Both the position numbers and the translations under genes were made by a program. Below, one piece after another: positions 50,007-58,108 of a stretch of DNA of 64,000 bases. Source of the DNA: a virus; the IMG/VR virus record IMGVR_UViG_3300044960_000921, positions 1 through 64,000 of that record; one strand, given 5' to 3'. Below the pieces are notes generated by a model that was not told the origin of the DNA, did no database searches, and saw only the letters and a list, made by a program, of their open reading frames with translations. Positions within the stretch are counted from its first letter, which is position 1. Each line of letters starts with the position of its first letter.

Positions 50007-51218
50007 ATGGCTTTGGGCACGCGCGGGATGCCGTTCCAGGTCCCGAATTATAGCCTTACAGGGGATATCCTTTCCTTTCAGCGCTGTGCGCTGCAATACC
50101 GTTACTACAATGGCAGCTCGCTGCCGCCGTCGCGTCCCGTGCAGATGTGGACGGGCGAATTCGTCCATAGCGTTCTGGAGGAGGCTTACCGGCACTGGCT
50201 GGCGTACCAGACGCCCTTCCCCTGGCCCTGCAACCAGACGCCTTGGCCGCCTCCGCCCACGCCGCCGGCGCGGCCCCCTCACGACATCGGCGTCCTCGGG
50301 GATATGGTGGAGGCACGGTTGGCCGCCAGCGGGAAACGGCCGCGGAGCCAGGCTGCCAGGGATTCGGCCTACGCGCGAGTCGAGGCGGCCATCAATATCC
50401 TCGCCCCGCACCTCTTCCCGCTGATCACTGCCGCCGAACACAGGATCTCTGGCACGCGGGCAATGCCACCGCTGCCTGGCGGAGGGAACCCGGCCCGGGG
50501 TGGCGCCGACCGATACGAGTTGTCGGGCGTGGTCGACGTCATATCGAGCATCGGCATGAGCACGCAGCCAACGAATCCCCTCGTGCAACTGGTCAACAGC
50601 ATCGCGACCGTGTCCGAGCCGGATTACGACCTCATCGTGGATTACAAGGCGGCCCGCCGCCCCCGCCTGCCCGTCCCTGGAGCGACCACATCGTCTCACT
50701 GGGAGCACGAGGAGTGGCAAGTCCAGACGTATGCGTGGCTCTGCCGCCAGGTGCCGCAGGCGAGGCCTATAGGCGCCGGATTGCTCATCTACATCAATGA
50801 GCTTCGGCCGTCACGCACCGACCTGGAAGAGCTGCAGCAGGAGGTCAGGCACGGCCGTACGGATGTGGTGCCTCAGAACGGCTCGGCGGACTACTACGCC
50901 CTGCACCAATGGCAGCCGGGCCCCGGGGTGCCAGCTCCTCAACTATCGATCGGCTTCCGCCTCCGGCGCGCGATCAGGGTCATCGACGTCTCCGATGCCC
51001 AGGTGCTGAACGCAGTGGCCCAGATCGACCAGGTGGTCGAGCAGATCGAGCTATCGGCCATGCAGGAGCACAATTCGGGGAACATCCCTAACAACTGGCA
51101 GCCGTGCGGCGAGGAGCGGGATTGCGTTGCCTGCGACTTCAAGCACTTCTGCCCGAGCCCGGCCAGCCAACGGACCCAGAATCCCCCGCCGAGGACCCCA
51201 CCCGTCGCGCCGGGCTGA
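50007..51218 (+). CDS. RecB/Cas4-like PD-(D/E)XK nuclease with probable Fe-S cluster
   Basis: 403 residues. LSFQRCALQYRYY supplies a first Cys (C27), WTGEFVHSVLEE a conserved His, DYDLIVDYKAARRP the D..DxK catalytic core near residues 207-216, and GEERDCVACDFKHFCPS a C-terminal Cys trio near residues 373-383. This four-Cys arrangement is that of AddB/Cas4/Dna2 nucleases. ATG follows CCGGAGGAG. Third gene of the DpdA-like operon. Confidence 0.82.
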   Translation: MALGTRGMPFQVPNYSLTGDILSFQRCALQYRYYNGSSLPPSRPVQMWTGEFVHSVLEEAYRHWLAYQTPFPWPCNQTPWPPPPTPPARPPHDIGVLGDMVEARLAASGKRPRSQAARDSAYARVEAAINILAPHLFPLITAAEHRISGTRAMPPLPGGGNPARGGADRYELSGVVDVISSIGMSTQPTNPLVQLVNSIATVSEPDYDLIVDYKAARRPRLPVPGATTSSHWEHEEWQVQTYAWLCRQVPQARPIGAGLLIYINELRPSRTDLEELQQEVRHGRTDVVPQNGSADYYALHQWQPGPGVPAPQLSIGFRLRRAIRVIDVSDAQVLNAVAQIDQVVEQIELSAMQEHNSGNIPNNWQPCGEERDCVACDFKHFCPSPASQRTQNPPPRTPPVAPG

Positions 51219-51272
51219 CCGGGCTACAGCTCCAGTGCGTTCTGCGCCTGGCCCGGACTCCAAAACAAGGCT

Positions 51273-51325
51273 TGCATAATCACCAGGGGAGAGACGCGGC
51301 ATCGTGATTCTCACGCCATTATGCA
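51273..51325. promoter_or_regulatory. Inverted repeat upstream of the restriction-modification gene
   Basis: TGCATAAT (51273-51280) and ATTATGCA (51318-51325) are exact complements, with inner ATCAC and GTGAT arms, in the 211-base gap before the MmeI-like gene. A candidate operator or terminator of the previous operon. Confidence 0.4.
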
Positions 51326-51429
51326 CCAGCCTCACCAGCGGGTGGTTGAGGGCATGGCGGGGCGGTAGAATCGCTTGCCAAACCGCCGCGTTCCTCTAAG
51401 CTGTTCTGGCCATAACTCCTTGGTAGCAA

Positions 51430-54273
51430 ATGAATCCCGCCGAGCCGATCCGCGAGTTTATCGACTACGCCCGCACGCTGAAAGGCGACGAGAAGGGCGA
51501 GGCTCAGGTCTTCTGCGACCGCCTGTTCAAGGCGTTCGGGCATGGCGGCTACAAGGAAGCCGGAGCCACGCTGGAATTCCGGGTGAAGGGAGCCAAGAGC
51601 ACGAAGTTCGCCGACCTCCTCTGGCGGCCCCGCCTGCTCATGGAGATGAAGAAACGGGGCGAGAAGCTCCAGAAGCACTATACCCAGGCGTTTGAATACT
51701 GGCTCCAGCTCGTCCCCCAGCGCCCCAAGTATGTGGTGCTCTGCAACTTCGACGAATTCTGGATCTACGACTTCGACTCCCAGCTCAACGATCCTGTGGA
51801 CACGGTGGCCCTCGAAGAGTTGCCCCATCGGTACACGGCCTTCAACTTCCTCTTCCCCGTCGAGAAGAAGCCGCAGTTCGGCAACAACCGCGTGGACGTC
51901 ACGCGGGCAGCGGCTGCGAACGTGGCGGGTGTGTTCAACTCGCTGGTGGCGCGGGGCGAGGACCGGGAGCAGGCCCAGCGGTTCGCCCTGCAATGCGTGG
52001 TGGCGATGTTCTCCGAGGATGCGGAACTGCTGCCGCGCGGGCTGTTCAGCGAGTTGCTGGATGATTGCAAGCGGGGCGAAAGCACCTACGACCTAATCGG
52101 CGGGCTGTTTCGGCAGATGAACGCGCAGGCCCCGGCCAAGGGCGGGCGCTTCAAGGGCGTGCGCTATTTCAACGGCGGCATCTTCCAGACGGTCAACCCG
52201 CTGGAGCTGGTGCCGGAGGAGATCGACCTGCTGCTGAAGGCCGCCGAGGAGAACTGGAGCAAGGTTCAGCCGCCCATCTTCGGCACGCTCTTCCAGAGCA
52301 GCATGGGCAAGGAGCGGCGACATGCCTACGGGGCGCATTTCACCTCCGAGGCGGACATCCAGAAGGTCGTGCTGCCGACCATCGTCCGCCCCTGGCGTGA
52401 GCGTATCGAGGGGGCCAAGACGCTAAAGGACCTCCGCGCCCTGCTGGAAGAACTGCGGGGCTTCCGGGTCCTCGACCCAGCCTGCGGCAGTGGGAATTTC
52501 CTCTATGTCGCCTTCCGGGAGCTGAAACGGCTGGAACTCAGCCTCATGGCAAAGATCCATGCCGAGTTCGGCAGGCGGGCGCAAGCCGCCGTTGGCACAC
52601 GCTCCCTGGTCAGTACCAAGCAGTTCTTCGGCATCGACAAGGAAGAGTTCGCCGTGGAGCTGGCGAAGGTCACGCTGATGATCGCCAAGGAACTGGCGAT
52701 CGACGAGAGCCATGCGTGGATCGACGCGGAGCAGTTGGACCTGCCCATCGAGTTCGACGCGGCCCTGCCTCTGGACAACCTGGACGACAACATCAAAGCC
52801 GACGACGCCCTGTTCTGCGAGTGGCCCGAGGCGGACGCCATCGTGGGCAACCCGCCCTTCCAGTCCAAGAACAAGATGCAGCAGGAATACGGCCCGGCCT
52901 ACCTGAACCGGCTGCGGGAGGCCTACCCGGATGTGCCGGGGCGTGCGGATTACTGCGTGTACTGGTTCCGCAAGGCCCACGACGAGCTGCCAGCCGGGGG
53001 CCATGCCGGGCTGGTCGGCACGAATACCATCCGCCAGAACTACAGCCGGGAGGGCGGCCTGGATTACATCGTCGGCAACGGCGGCACGATCACTGAGGCG
53101 GTCTCATCCCAGGTCTGGTCAGGAGACGCGGTGGTGCACGTCTCAATCGCCAACTGGGTTAAGGGCGATGCCCCGGGCAAGAAAAAGCTGTTCACCCAGC
53201 TCGGGGATGATCGGCATAGCCCATGGGAGGCTGTGGAGGTAGATGAGATTGGCCCAGCCCTCTCGGCTGGATTTGACGTGACGGGGGCGCAGCGCCTGCG
53301 GGCGAACATGGACTCCGGGGCCTGCTACCAGGGGCAGACGCACGGTCACGAGGGATTCCTGTTGAGTCCGGCAGAGGCCCAGGAAATGATGAAGGACGCG
53401 GCAGCAAAGCCGGTCGTTCATCCCTATCTCACCGGGGATGACCTTCTATCCACGGGGGAGCCCTCACGCTACGCCATTGACCTGAACCACTGCCCCGACA
53501 TTCTGGCGGCGAAGCGGCATGGGCTGGCCTTCCGGCATGTGGAAACGCATGTCCTGCCGACGATGAAGGCGAACGCCGACAAGGAACGGGAGGAGACGGG
53601 CAAGCCCAACGGGCCGCGCCAGAGCCACTACCAACGCTGGTGGAAATATTGGCGTGGACGCCCGGAGATGCTGGAACGCCTGGCCGGGCTACCCCGCTAC
53701 ATCGCCTGCGCCCGCGTGACGAAGCGCCCCATCTTCGAGTTCATCGCTTCAGACATCCATCCGAACGACGCTTTGCAGCTCTTCACCCTCCCCGACGACT
53801 ACTCGTTCGGCATCCTGCAATCGGGCATCCACTGGGCGTGGTTCGTCGCCCGCTGCTCCACGCTCAAGGGCGACTTCCGTTACACGAGCGACACGGTGTT
53901 CGACACCTTCCCTTGGCCGCAGAAGCCGACGCTGCCGCAGGCGAAGAATGTGGCCGAGGCCGCCGTTGCCCTGCGGCAGTTGCGCCGCAAGGTCATGGCC
54001 GAGAATAACTGGAGCCTGCGTGAGCTGTACCGCACGCTGGAGACGCCGGGCAAGAACCCGCTGCGGGATGCCCAGGACGCGCTGGACGCTGCCGTGCGTG
54101 CCGCCTACGGCATGAGGGCGAAGGACGATCCGCTGGCATTCCTGCTGAAGCTGAACGGCGAGCTGGCCGACCGCGAGGCTTCAATGAAGCCCATCGTCGG
54201 GCCGGGGCTTCCTCCGTGCGTAAAGGACGCGGGGGAGTTCGTGACAGGGGATTGCGTGCGGACGGAAAGCTAA
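51430..54273 (+). CDS. MmeI-like type IIL restriction-modification enzyme
   Basis: 947 residues in the MmeI order: N-terminal PD-(D/E)XK nuclease with D62-x9-E72-x-K74 (the D-to-E spacing seen in MmeI), helical spacer, N6-adenine methylase with DPACGSGNF (about 349-357) and NPPF (about 473-476), target-recognition region ending near DYSFGILQSGIHWAW, and a C-terminal helical part. It would both cut and methylate, needing no separate partner. It looks intact. Followed by a strong terminator. Confidence 0.88.
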   Translation: MNPAEPIREFIDYARTLKGDEKGEAQVFCDRLFKAFGHGGYKEAGATLEFRVKGAKSTKFADLLWRPRLLMEMKKRGEKLQKHYTQAFEYWLQLVPQRPKYVVLCNFDEFWIYDFDSQLNDPVDTVALEELPHRYTAFNFLFPVEKKPQFGNNRVDVTRAAAANVAGVFNSLVARGEDREQAQRFALQCVVAMFSEDAELLPRGLFSELLDDCKRGESTYDLIGGLFRQMNAQAPAKGGRFKGVRYFNGGIFQTVNPLELVPEEIDLLLKAAEENWSKVQPPIFGTLFQSSMGKERRHAYGAHFTSEADIQKVVLPTIVRPWRERIEGAKTLKDLRALLEELRGFRVLDPACGSGNFLYVAFRELKRLELSLMAKIHAEFGRRAQAAVGTRSLVSTKQFFGIDKEEFAVELAKVTLMIAKELAIDESHAWIDAEQLDLPIEFDAALPLDNLDDNIKADDALFCEWPEADAIVGNPPFQSKNKMQQEYGPAYLNRLREAYPDVPGRADYCVYWFRKAHDELPAGGHAGLVGTNTIRQNYSREGGLDYIVGNGGTITEAVSSQVWSGDAVVHVSIANWVKGDAPGKKKLFTQLGDDRHSPWEAVEVDEIGPALSAGFDVTGAQRLRANMDSGACYQGQTHGHEGFLLSPAEAQEMMKDAAAKPVVHPYLTGDDLLSTGEPSRYAIDLNHCPDILAAKRHGLAFRHVETHVLPTMKANADKEREETGKPNGPRQSHYQRWWKYWRGRPEMLERLAGLPRYIACARVTKRPIFEFIASDIHPNDALQLFTLPDDYSFGILQSGIHWAWFVARCSTLKGDFRYTSDTVFDTFPWPQKPTLPQAKNVAEAAVALRQLRRKVMAENNWSLRELYRTLETPGKNPLRDAQDALDAAVRAAYGMRAKDDPLAFLLKLNGELADREASMKPIVGPGLPPCVKDAGEFVTGDCVRTES

Positions 54274-54333
54274 TTTTTAAATCTATTCAATGGCATGAAA
54301 AACTTATATCATATCGCTTGTCTGAAATGAAAA

Positions 54334-54356
54334 AAGGCCGGGAGGAACCCGGCCTT
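54334..54356. terminator. Intrinsic terminator
   Basis: AAGGCCGGG-aggaa-CCCGGCCTT is a perfect 9-bp stem with a 5-base loop 60 bases after the MmeI-like stop. An A-run precedes it and TTCATT follows, so it can act in both directions. Confidence 0.75.
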
Positions 54357-54494
54357 CATTCAGATCCACAGTAGTTTTGGACGACCGCTTGTGGAATCAG
54401 CAATAACAAGGCGAATGATACCATTCTGCCTGTCTTTCCGTCAAGCGGTCGTCTGCTGCTGTGGCTGCGCAAAACGCCATAGGAGTACATACTG

Positions 54495-54866
54495 ATGACC
54501 GACCCTGTAAGACGCTATCTGGATGCCAGAGTAAAGTACGAAGAAGCTACCGCCCGCTGCGACGAAATGATCGGCATGATTCGGGGTGTGGCGATGATGT
54601 TGTTTGAATCGCCGCTACGATTCTCATTCAGCAATTGCAGCGTCATAATGCCAGCCGAAGCTGTTATGATTCGCTCGGATTCGCGGCCAAGCCCAGACGC
54701 AAACCGTTGGCCGACTGCGGATCAGATTCATCAGGCACTTAAGAACGTCCACACCGCGAAGGACGAGTTGCAATCAGCCTGGTCCACTTTGGCTACGACT
54801 GACAGGGCGGGTCTTCAGTCGCCTCCCGAGAAGTACGTTCCCAAGTCACGCCCTGCCCATGCATAG
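54495..54866 (+). CDS. Hypothetical protein (123 aa)
   Basis: Helical protein (YLDARVKYEEATARCDEMIG, ADQIHQALKNVHTAKDELQS) in DNA of clearly lower GC than the first 45 kb. ATG preceded by AGGAG at about 54482. No family is recognised. Confidence 0.5.
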   Translation: MTDPVRRYLDARVKYEEATARCDEMIGMIRGVAMMLFESPLRFSFSNCSVIMPAEAVMIRSDSRPSPDANRWPTADQIHQALKNVHTAKDELQSAWSTLATTDRAGLQSPPEKYVPKSRPAHA

Positions 54867-54981
54867 AGAAACGCTGGCCGGATTCGCTGGTCATAGTTAC
54901 GACCATTTGCTCGCCGGTCAGCTTCTCTGCTAGTCCGCAGATAGCATAGAATATGCTAATCAACATGTCGCGCTCATTCAT
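54793..54981 (-). CDS. Possible small protein (62 aa)
   Basis: Reads MNERDMLISIFYAICGLAEK then EQMVVTMTSESGQRF. Plausible composition, but it overlaps the 3' end of the opposite gene by 74 bases and lacks a clear ribosome-binding site. Confidence 0.25.
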   Translation of the reverse strand: MNERDMLISIFYAICGLAEKLTGEQMVVTMTSESGQRFSMHGQGVTWERTSREATEDPPCQS

Positions 54982-55056
54982 AGCGAAGCTTCTCGATAGT
55001 CATTATGATGTTCGAGGATTATTCTACCATCATTACCCTTCTTTAAACAGCGAAAA

Positions 55057-55299
55057 CTACACATCCTCCAACCTGATCCCCTCCCGCTTCGCCACCCGCA
55101 GCGCCGCCACCAGGAACGCTGCCGAGAAAGATCCTCGGGCCAGCTTGCTGGCGATGGATGCCTTGGTCTCCTCCGGGAAGCCGTGGGCCTTCAGCCCTTC
55201 GGCCAGTTCCTCGTAGGTGAGCCCGCCCGCTTTCAGCATCGCCTTGAGGTAACGTCCCAGCCGCTCCTCCAAATCCTGCCGTTTCTCGTCCTTCTCCAT
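55057..55299 (-). CDS. DUF6471-family helix-turn-helix-like protein
   Basis: 80 residues: LGRYLKAMLKAGGLTYEELAEGLKAHG then TKASIASKLARGSFSAAFLVAALRV is the DUF6471 pattern, an HTH-like fold with the glycine-rich turn of an XRE-type recogniser. Likely a small DNA-binding regulator. It is divergent from the transposase next to it. Confidence 0.8.
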   Translation of the reverse strand: MEKDEKRQDLEERLGRYLKAMLKAGGLTYEELAEGLKAHGFPEETKASIASKLARGSFSAAFLVAALRVAKREGIRLEDV

Positions 55300-55412
55300 G
55301 CCGATTCCTTGCCGCTAATGCGATTCAGTTAGCATAAACGACAACTTTTCCTTTGACAAGTCGCGCCGCCTGTGTTGTTATAAATGACAACAAGTAACCG
55401 ATAGCGCGAACC

Positions 55413-56369
55413 ATGACCCAGCACTTCCTCCTCTCCTCCGCCGCCCGGTCCCTCTCTCTGAGGGCGATCATGGCCATGACGGACGAGCAGGCCGCCGAGG
55501 CGTTCCAGGCCATCCGCTGGGCCGATACGGGCGGCAAGCCCTACTGCCCCCGCTGCCGCTGCGCCGCCCTCTACACCTACACGACGCGGGCGCTCTGGAA
55601 GTGCAAGGCATGCAGCCACCAGTTCAGCGTGACCTCGGGGACGATCTTCGCCTCCCGCAAGCTGGCGATCCGCGAGATCCTGGTGGCCATCGCCCTGTTC
55701 ACGAACGCGGCCAAGGGCATTAGCGCCCTGCAGCTATCCCGCGACCTGGGCGTCCAGTACCGGACTGCCTTCGTGCTCTCCCACAAACTCCGCGAGGCGA
55801 TGCGTGCCGAGTGTCAGCTATCGGGGGAGGTCGAGGTGGACGGCGGCTATTTCGGCGGGCATGTGAAGCCGGAGAACCGCAAGGAAGACCGCAAGGACCG
55901 CCGCCTGGCGGCAAACCAAACGGGCAAGCGCCAGGTCGTCGTCGTCATGCGCGAGCGCAAGGGCCGGACGCTACCCTTCGTGTTCCGCTCGGAGGATGAG
56001 GCCGTGCCCCTGGTGCAGAAGCATGTGGCCGCTGGCTCGGTGATCCACGCCGATGAAGCGCCCGCTTGGGATGCGCTGCACGCGAAATATCTGACGAAGC
56101 GGGTGAACCACAAATGGGCCTATAGCGAGAACGGAGCCTGCACCAATCAAGCAGAGAGCTATTTCAGCCGCCTGCGCCGGGCCGAGGTCGGCACGCATCA
56201 CCACATTGCAGGGCCGTATCTCGGCCTGTACGCCGCGGAGATGGCATGGCGCGAGGATAACCGCCGGGTGAGCAATGGCGAGCAGTATCTGATGCTGGTG
56301 GGCGCCGCCCTGGCTGCGCCTGTGTCGCGGCAGTGGAAGGGGTATAGCCAGAGGTGGATGGTGGCTTGA
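55413..56369 (+). CDS. IS1595-family transposase (ISXO2-like)
   Basis: 318 residues with an N-terminal zinc ribbon (YCPRCRCAALYTY, WKCKACSHQFSVTSGT), helix AIALFTNAAKGISALQLSRD, and the DDE/N core: GEVEVDGGYFGG, VIHADEAPAWDAL, and TNQAESYFSRLRRAE with HHHIAGPYLGLYAAEMAWRE. Looks intact. Upstream, TTGACA (about 55354) and TATAAA (about 55380) could be a promoter. Terminal repeats could not be fixed. Confidence 0.88.
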   Translation: MTQHFLLSSAARSLSLRAIMAMTDEQAAEAFQAIRWADTGGKPYCPRCRCAALYTYTTRALWKCKACSHQFSVTSGTIFASRKLAIREILVAIALFTNAAKGISALQLSRDLGVQYRTAFVLSHKLREAMRAECQLSGEVEVDGGYFGGHVKPENRKEDRKDRRLAANQTGKRQVVVVMRERKGRTLPFVFRSEDEAVPLVQKHVAAGSVIHADEAPAWDALHAKYLTKRVNHKWAYSENGACTNQAESYFSRLRRAEVGTHHHIAGPYLGLYAAEMAWREDNRRVSNGEQYLMLVGAALAAPVSRQWKGYSQRWMVA

Positions 56370-56376
56370 TCGGCAC

Positions 56377-56481
56377 CTACCCCCAGATGATCCATCCGAG
56401 CAGCAGCCCGGCCAGGCCGCCTGAAATGCCCATAAGCGCAAAGCCCAGCACGATGGCCGGGTTACCGTGTCTATCTTCCAT
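56377..56481 (-). CDS. Tiny single-pass membrane protein (34 aa)
   Basis: From the ATG at 56481 to the TAG at 56377 the reading is MEDRHGNPAIVLGFALMGIS, then GGLAGLLLGWIIWG. One Gly-rich transmembrane helix spans most of it. A GGGGA ribosome-binding site lies 6 bases upstream. It ends 7 bases beyond the transposase stop on the opposite strand. Such peptides can be toxins or membrane modulators. No family is recognised. Confidence 0.45.
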   Translation of the reverse strand: MEDRHGNPAIVLGFALMGISGGLAGLLLGWIIWG

Positions 56482-56506
56482 AACAATCCCCACTGGTGAC
56501 GGGGAG

Positions 56507-56634
56507 TTGATAAACCTTGGTTAGAAGGTCGCGTGCGCCTTTAGCTCGCGCCTGAACATGCGCGCACGCCTCCCCGCCGTAAGCGAGGAGTACAAATCAC
56601 GGCTGTACAAAACCGCTAACCAAGGGGTTATCAA
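56507..56634. ncRNA. Structured 128-base element, possible small RNA or miniature element
   Basis: The ends TTGATAAACCTTGGTTAG (56507-56524) and CTAACCAAGGGGTTATCAA (56616-56634) pair with 17 of 19 positions. Inside, GCGTGCGC and GCGCGCACGC form a second stem. A further hairpin CCCCAAGGCG / CGCCTCGGGG follows at about 56637-56663. No open frame crosses it. Strand unknown. Confidence 0.4.
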
Positions 56635-56832
56635 GCCCCAAGGCGACACATGCCGCCTCGGGGAGGGAGGCTAGAGAGACAAGAGGGAAATGTCAACGCC
56701 GGTCGTAGGCGTCGGGATAGCCAGCGGTGGGTGCGGTAGGGGTCCCCGACGCAGTTCAATAATCTTGACGATTGACACGTTGCCAACCGATTGGTAGGGT
56801 AAGGCACCTTATCAACATAAGCACCTTGAGTT
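56635..56832. other. Gap with hairpin and promoter region
   Basis: Contains the CCCCAAGGCG / CGCCTCGGGG hairpin and, just before the next ATG, TTGACGATTGACACGTTGCC and TAGGGTAAGG, a plausible promoter. No gene. Confidence 0.35.
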
Positions 56833-57237
56833 ATGGTTACCGACCCCTCCACCGACACCGAAAAAGCACTGATTGCCGAGATACACGGAATTGACACCCA
56901 GATCGAGAAAAAGCAGGGCGAAATCCGCCATCTCGTCAACGAGCGCCGATCCAAAGAGCAAGAACTGGTGAAGCTCTACACGCAGCGCGCAACGGCAGGG
57001 GGTGAGCAGGGCAGACTGCCTAACCCGACACCGCGAACCGTCGAAGAACAAATCCAGAATATCGCGTACTTGTACCTTATGAAAGCCGACTTCTGCGCCA
57101 CAAAGCAGATACTGCTTGCTGCCGAGAAGCAGGGCATCGCTATCGCGGGACCCAAGCCGGGAAACGTGGTTTCAGGAGCCTTACAGAAGCGAAAGGACGT
57201 ATTTAGCTACAAGGACGAAATCTGGTCTTTGGTGTAG
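56833..57237 (+). CDS. Coiled-coil + winged-helix-like protein (134 aa)
   Basis: N-terminal coiled coil (IEKKQGEIRHLVNERRSKEQE) followed after a Pro linker by a winged-helix-like domain (VEEQIQNIAYLYLMKADFCA, ALQKRKDVFSYKDEIWSLV). The same coiled-coil-then-winged-helix plan is found in the convergent gene at 57695-58108 on the far side of the tRNA. Possible regulator. Confidence 0.55.
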   Translation: MVTDPSTDTEKALIAEIHGIDTQIEKKQGEIRHLVNERRSKEQELVKLYTQRATAGGEQGRLPNPTPRTVEEQIQNIAYLYLMKADFCATKQILLAAEKQGIAIAGPKPGNVVSGALQKRKDVFSYKDEIWSLV

Positions 57238-57253
57238 CACCCAGAATAGCAAA

Positions 57254-57288
57254 CGGCCCGTCCTCATCACCAATGAACAAACGGGCCG
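57254..57288. terminator. Hairpin after the 134-aa gene
   Basis: CGGCCCGT (57254-57261) and ACGGGCCG (57281-57288) pair perfectly with a 19-base loop, 17 bases after the stop codon. No T-run follows, so it is a weak terminator candidate. Confidence 0.4.
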
Positions 57289-57396
57289 CTGCTGAGTCCA
57301 ACCAACAAAAGGAACATGAATATGCCCCCTCCGTAGTTAGATGACTACCGCGTCCATGCCCGGCTTTACGGTGTGGACGCACTTATCCTTAGGTGT

Positions 57397-57486
57397 GCCC
57401 GTGTGGCGGAATTGGTAGACGCACCAGGCTGTCATCCTGGCACCTTAGCTCACGCGGGTATGTTGGTTCGAGTCCGATCACGGGCA
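57397..57486 (+). tRNA. tRNA with leucine-type body and Asp (GUC) anticodon
   Basis: A 90-base cloverleaf: acceptor GCCCGTG/CACGGGC, discriminator A, D-arm region GGCGGAATTGGTAGACGC exactly as in bacterial tRNA-Leu, anticodon arm CCAGG-CTGTCAT-CCTGG with anticodon GTC (57431-57433), a long class II variable arm (about 21 bases) and T loop TTCGAGT. No CCA is encoded. Body and anticodon disagree: class II structure, D arm and A73 are leucine identity elements, while GUC reads Asp codons. Flanking sequence extends the acceptor stem: ATCCTTAGG before and CCTAAGGAT after. Confidence 0.85.
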
Positions 57487-57694
57487 CGCCTAAGGATAAA
57501 GTAGTCGTCTTCGGAATGTTAAGCAACTGATTTTTAAGCATAGCGCTAGAAACTCGCTATGGTGTTGAAATATTTTAAAAATATCCGCCCTTCACTTCCC
57601 CACCCCATACCTCTCCCCGCCCCCTCCACCCACTTCCACGCGCACAGCTTCCCCCGCCGCTCGCCCCCGCCCACTTGGCCGCAACCCCGCCCCG
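57487..57694. other. Gap with pyrimidine-rich tract
   Basis: After the tRNA's flanking repeat the sequence becomes AT-rich (57520-57590), then a C/T-rich stretch on the plus strand (about 57590-57690). No gene, repeat unit or CRISPR is seen. Confidence 0.45.
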
Positions 57695-58108
57695 TCAACG
57701 CACCAACTCCCACCTGACCGCCCCGCTGCCCTCCAGCGCCCGCACCACGCCTGCCTTCTGCTGCCTGCGGAGCCGTCCGGTCAGGTTGTTCGCCAGCTTC
57801 CGCAGGGCCAGTTCCTCCGGCTCTCCCTCGGTCAGGGCCAGCGCCACCCCTCGGCTAGTCAGCGGCTCATCGGCATCCCGCAGCACGTCAAGCGCCCGGC
57901 GGATCAGGGTCCGGCTAGCCTGCGGGGTGTACCGGCGGCGCGGGAGGATTACCGTGAAATCATAGTCGGCCCGAAACAGCCGGATTGCGGCCTCCAGGTG
58001 GGAAAGGTCCGCCCGCAGCGTCTCCGCCTCCCGCTCGCAGTCCCTGAGCCTGCCGAGAGTACGGCTGTACTTCTCCACGAGGGCGGTGATGACGTGCGGA
58101 TCGGCCAT
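57695..58108 (-). CDS. Coiled-coil + winged-helix-like protein (137 aa)
   Basis: N-terminal coiled coil (EKYSRTLGRLRDCEREAETL, ADLSHLEAAIRLFRADYDF) and a C-terminal winged-helix-like domain (LIRRALDVLRDADEPLTSRG, LANNLTGRLRRQQKAGVVRA, then VRWELVR). Probable small DNA- or RNA-binding regulator. Convergent with the 134-residue gene of similar plan. Confidence 0.55.
   Translation of the reverse strand: MADPHVITALVEKYSRTLGRLRDCEREAETLRADLSHLEAAIRLFRADYDFTVILPRRRYTPQASRTLIRRALDVLRDADEPLTSRGVALALTEGEPEELALRKLANNLTGRLRRQQKAGVVRALEGSGAVRWELVR

Noticed and set aside
50056-50316. Antisense frame within the nuclease gene
   Set aside because: Shadow frame without motifs. The plus-strand nuclease has the catalytic and Fe-S residues.
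57590-57690. Possible CRISPR or tandem repeat in the C/T-rich tract
   Set aside because: No regular repeat and spacer units. Just pyrimidine-rich sequence.
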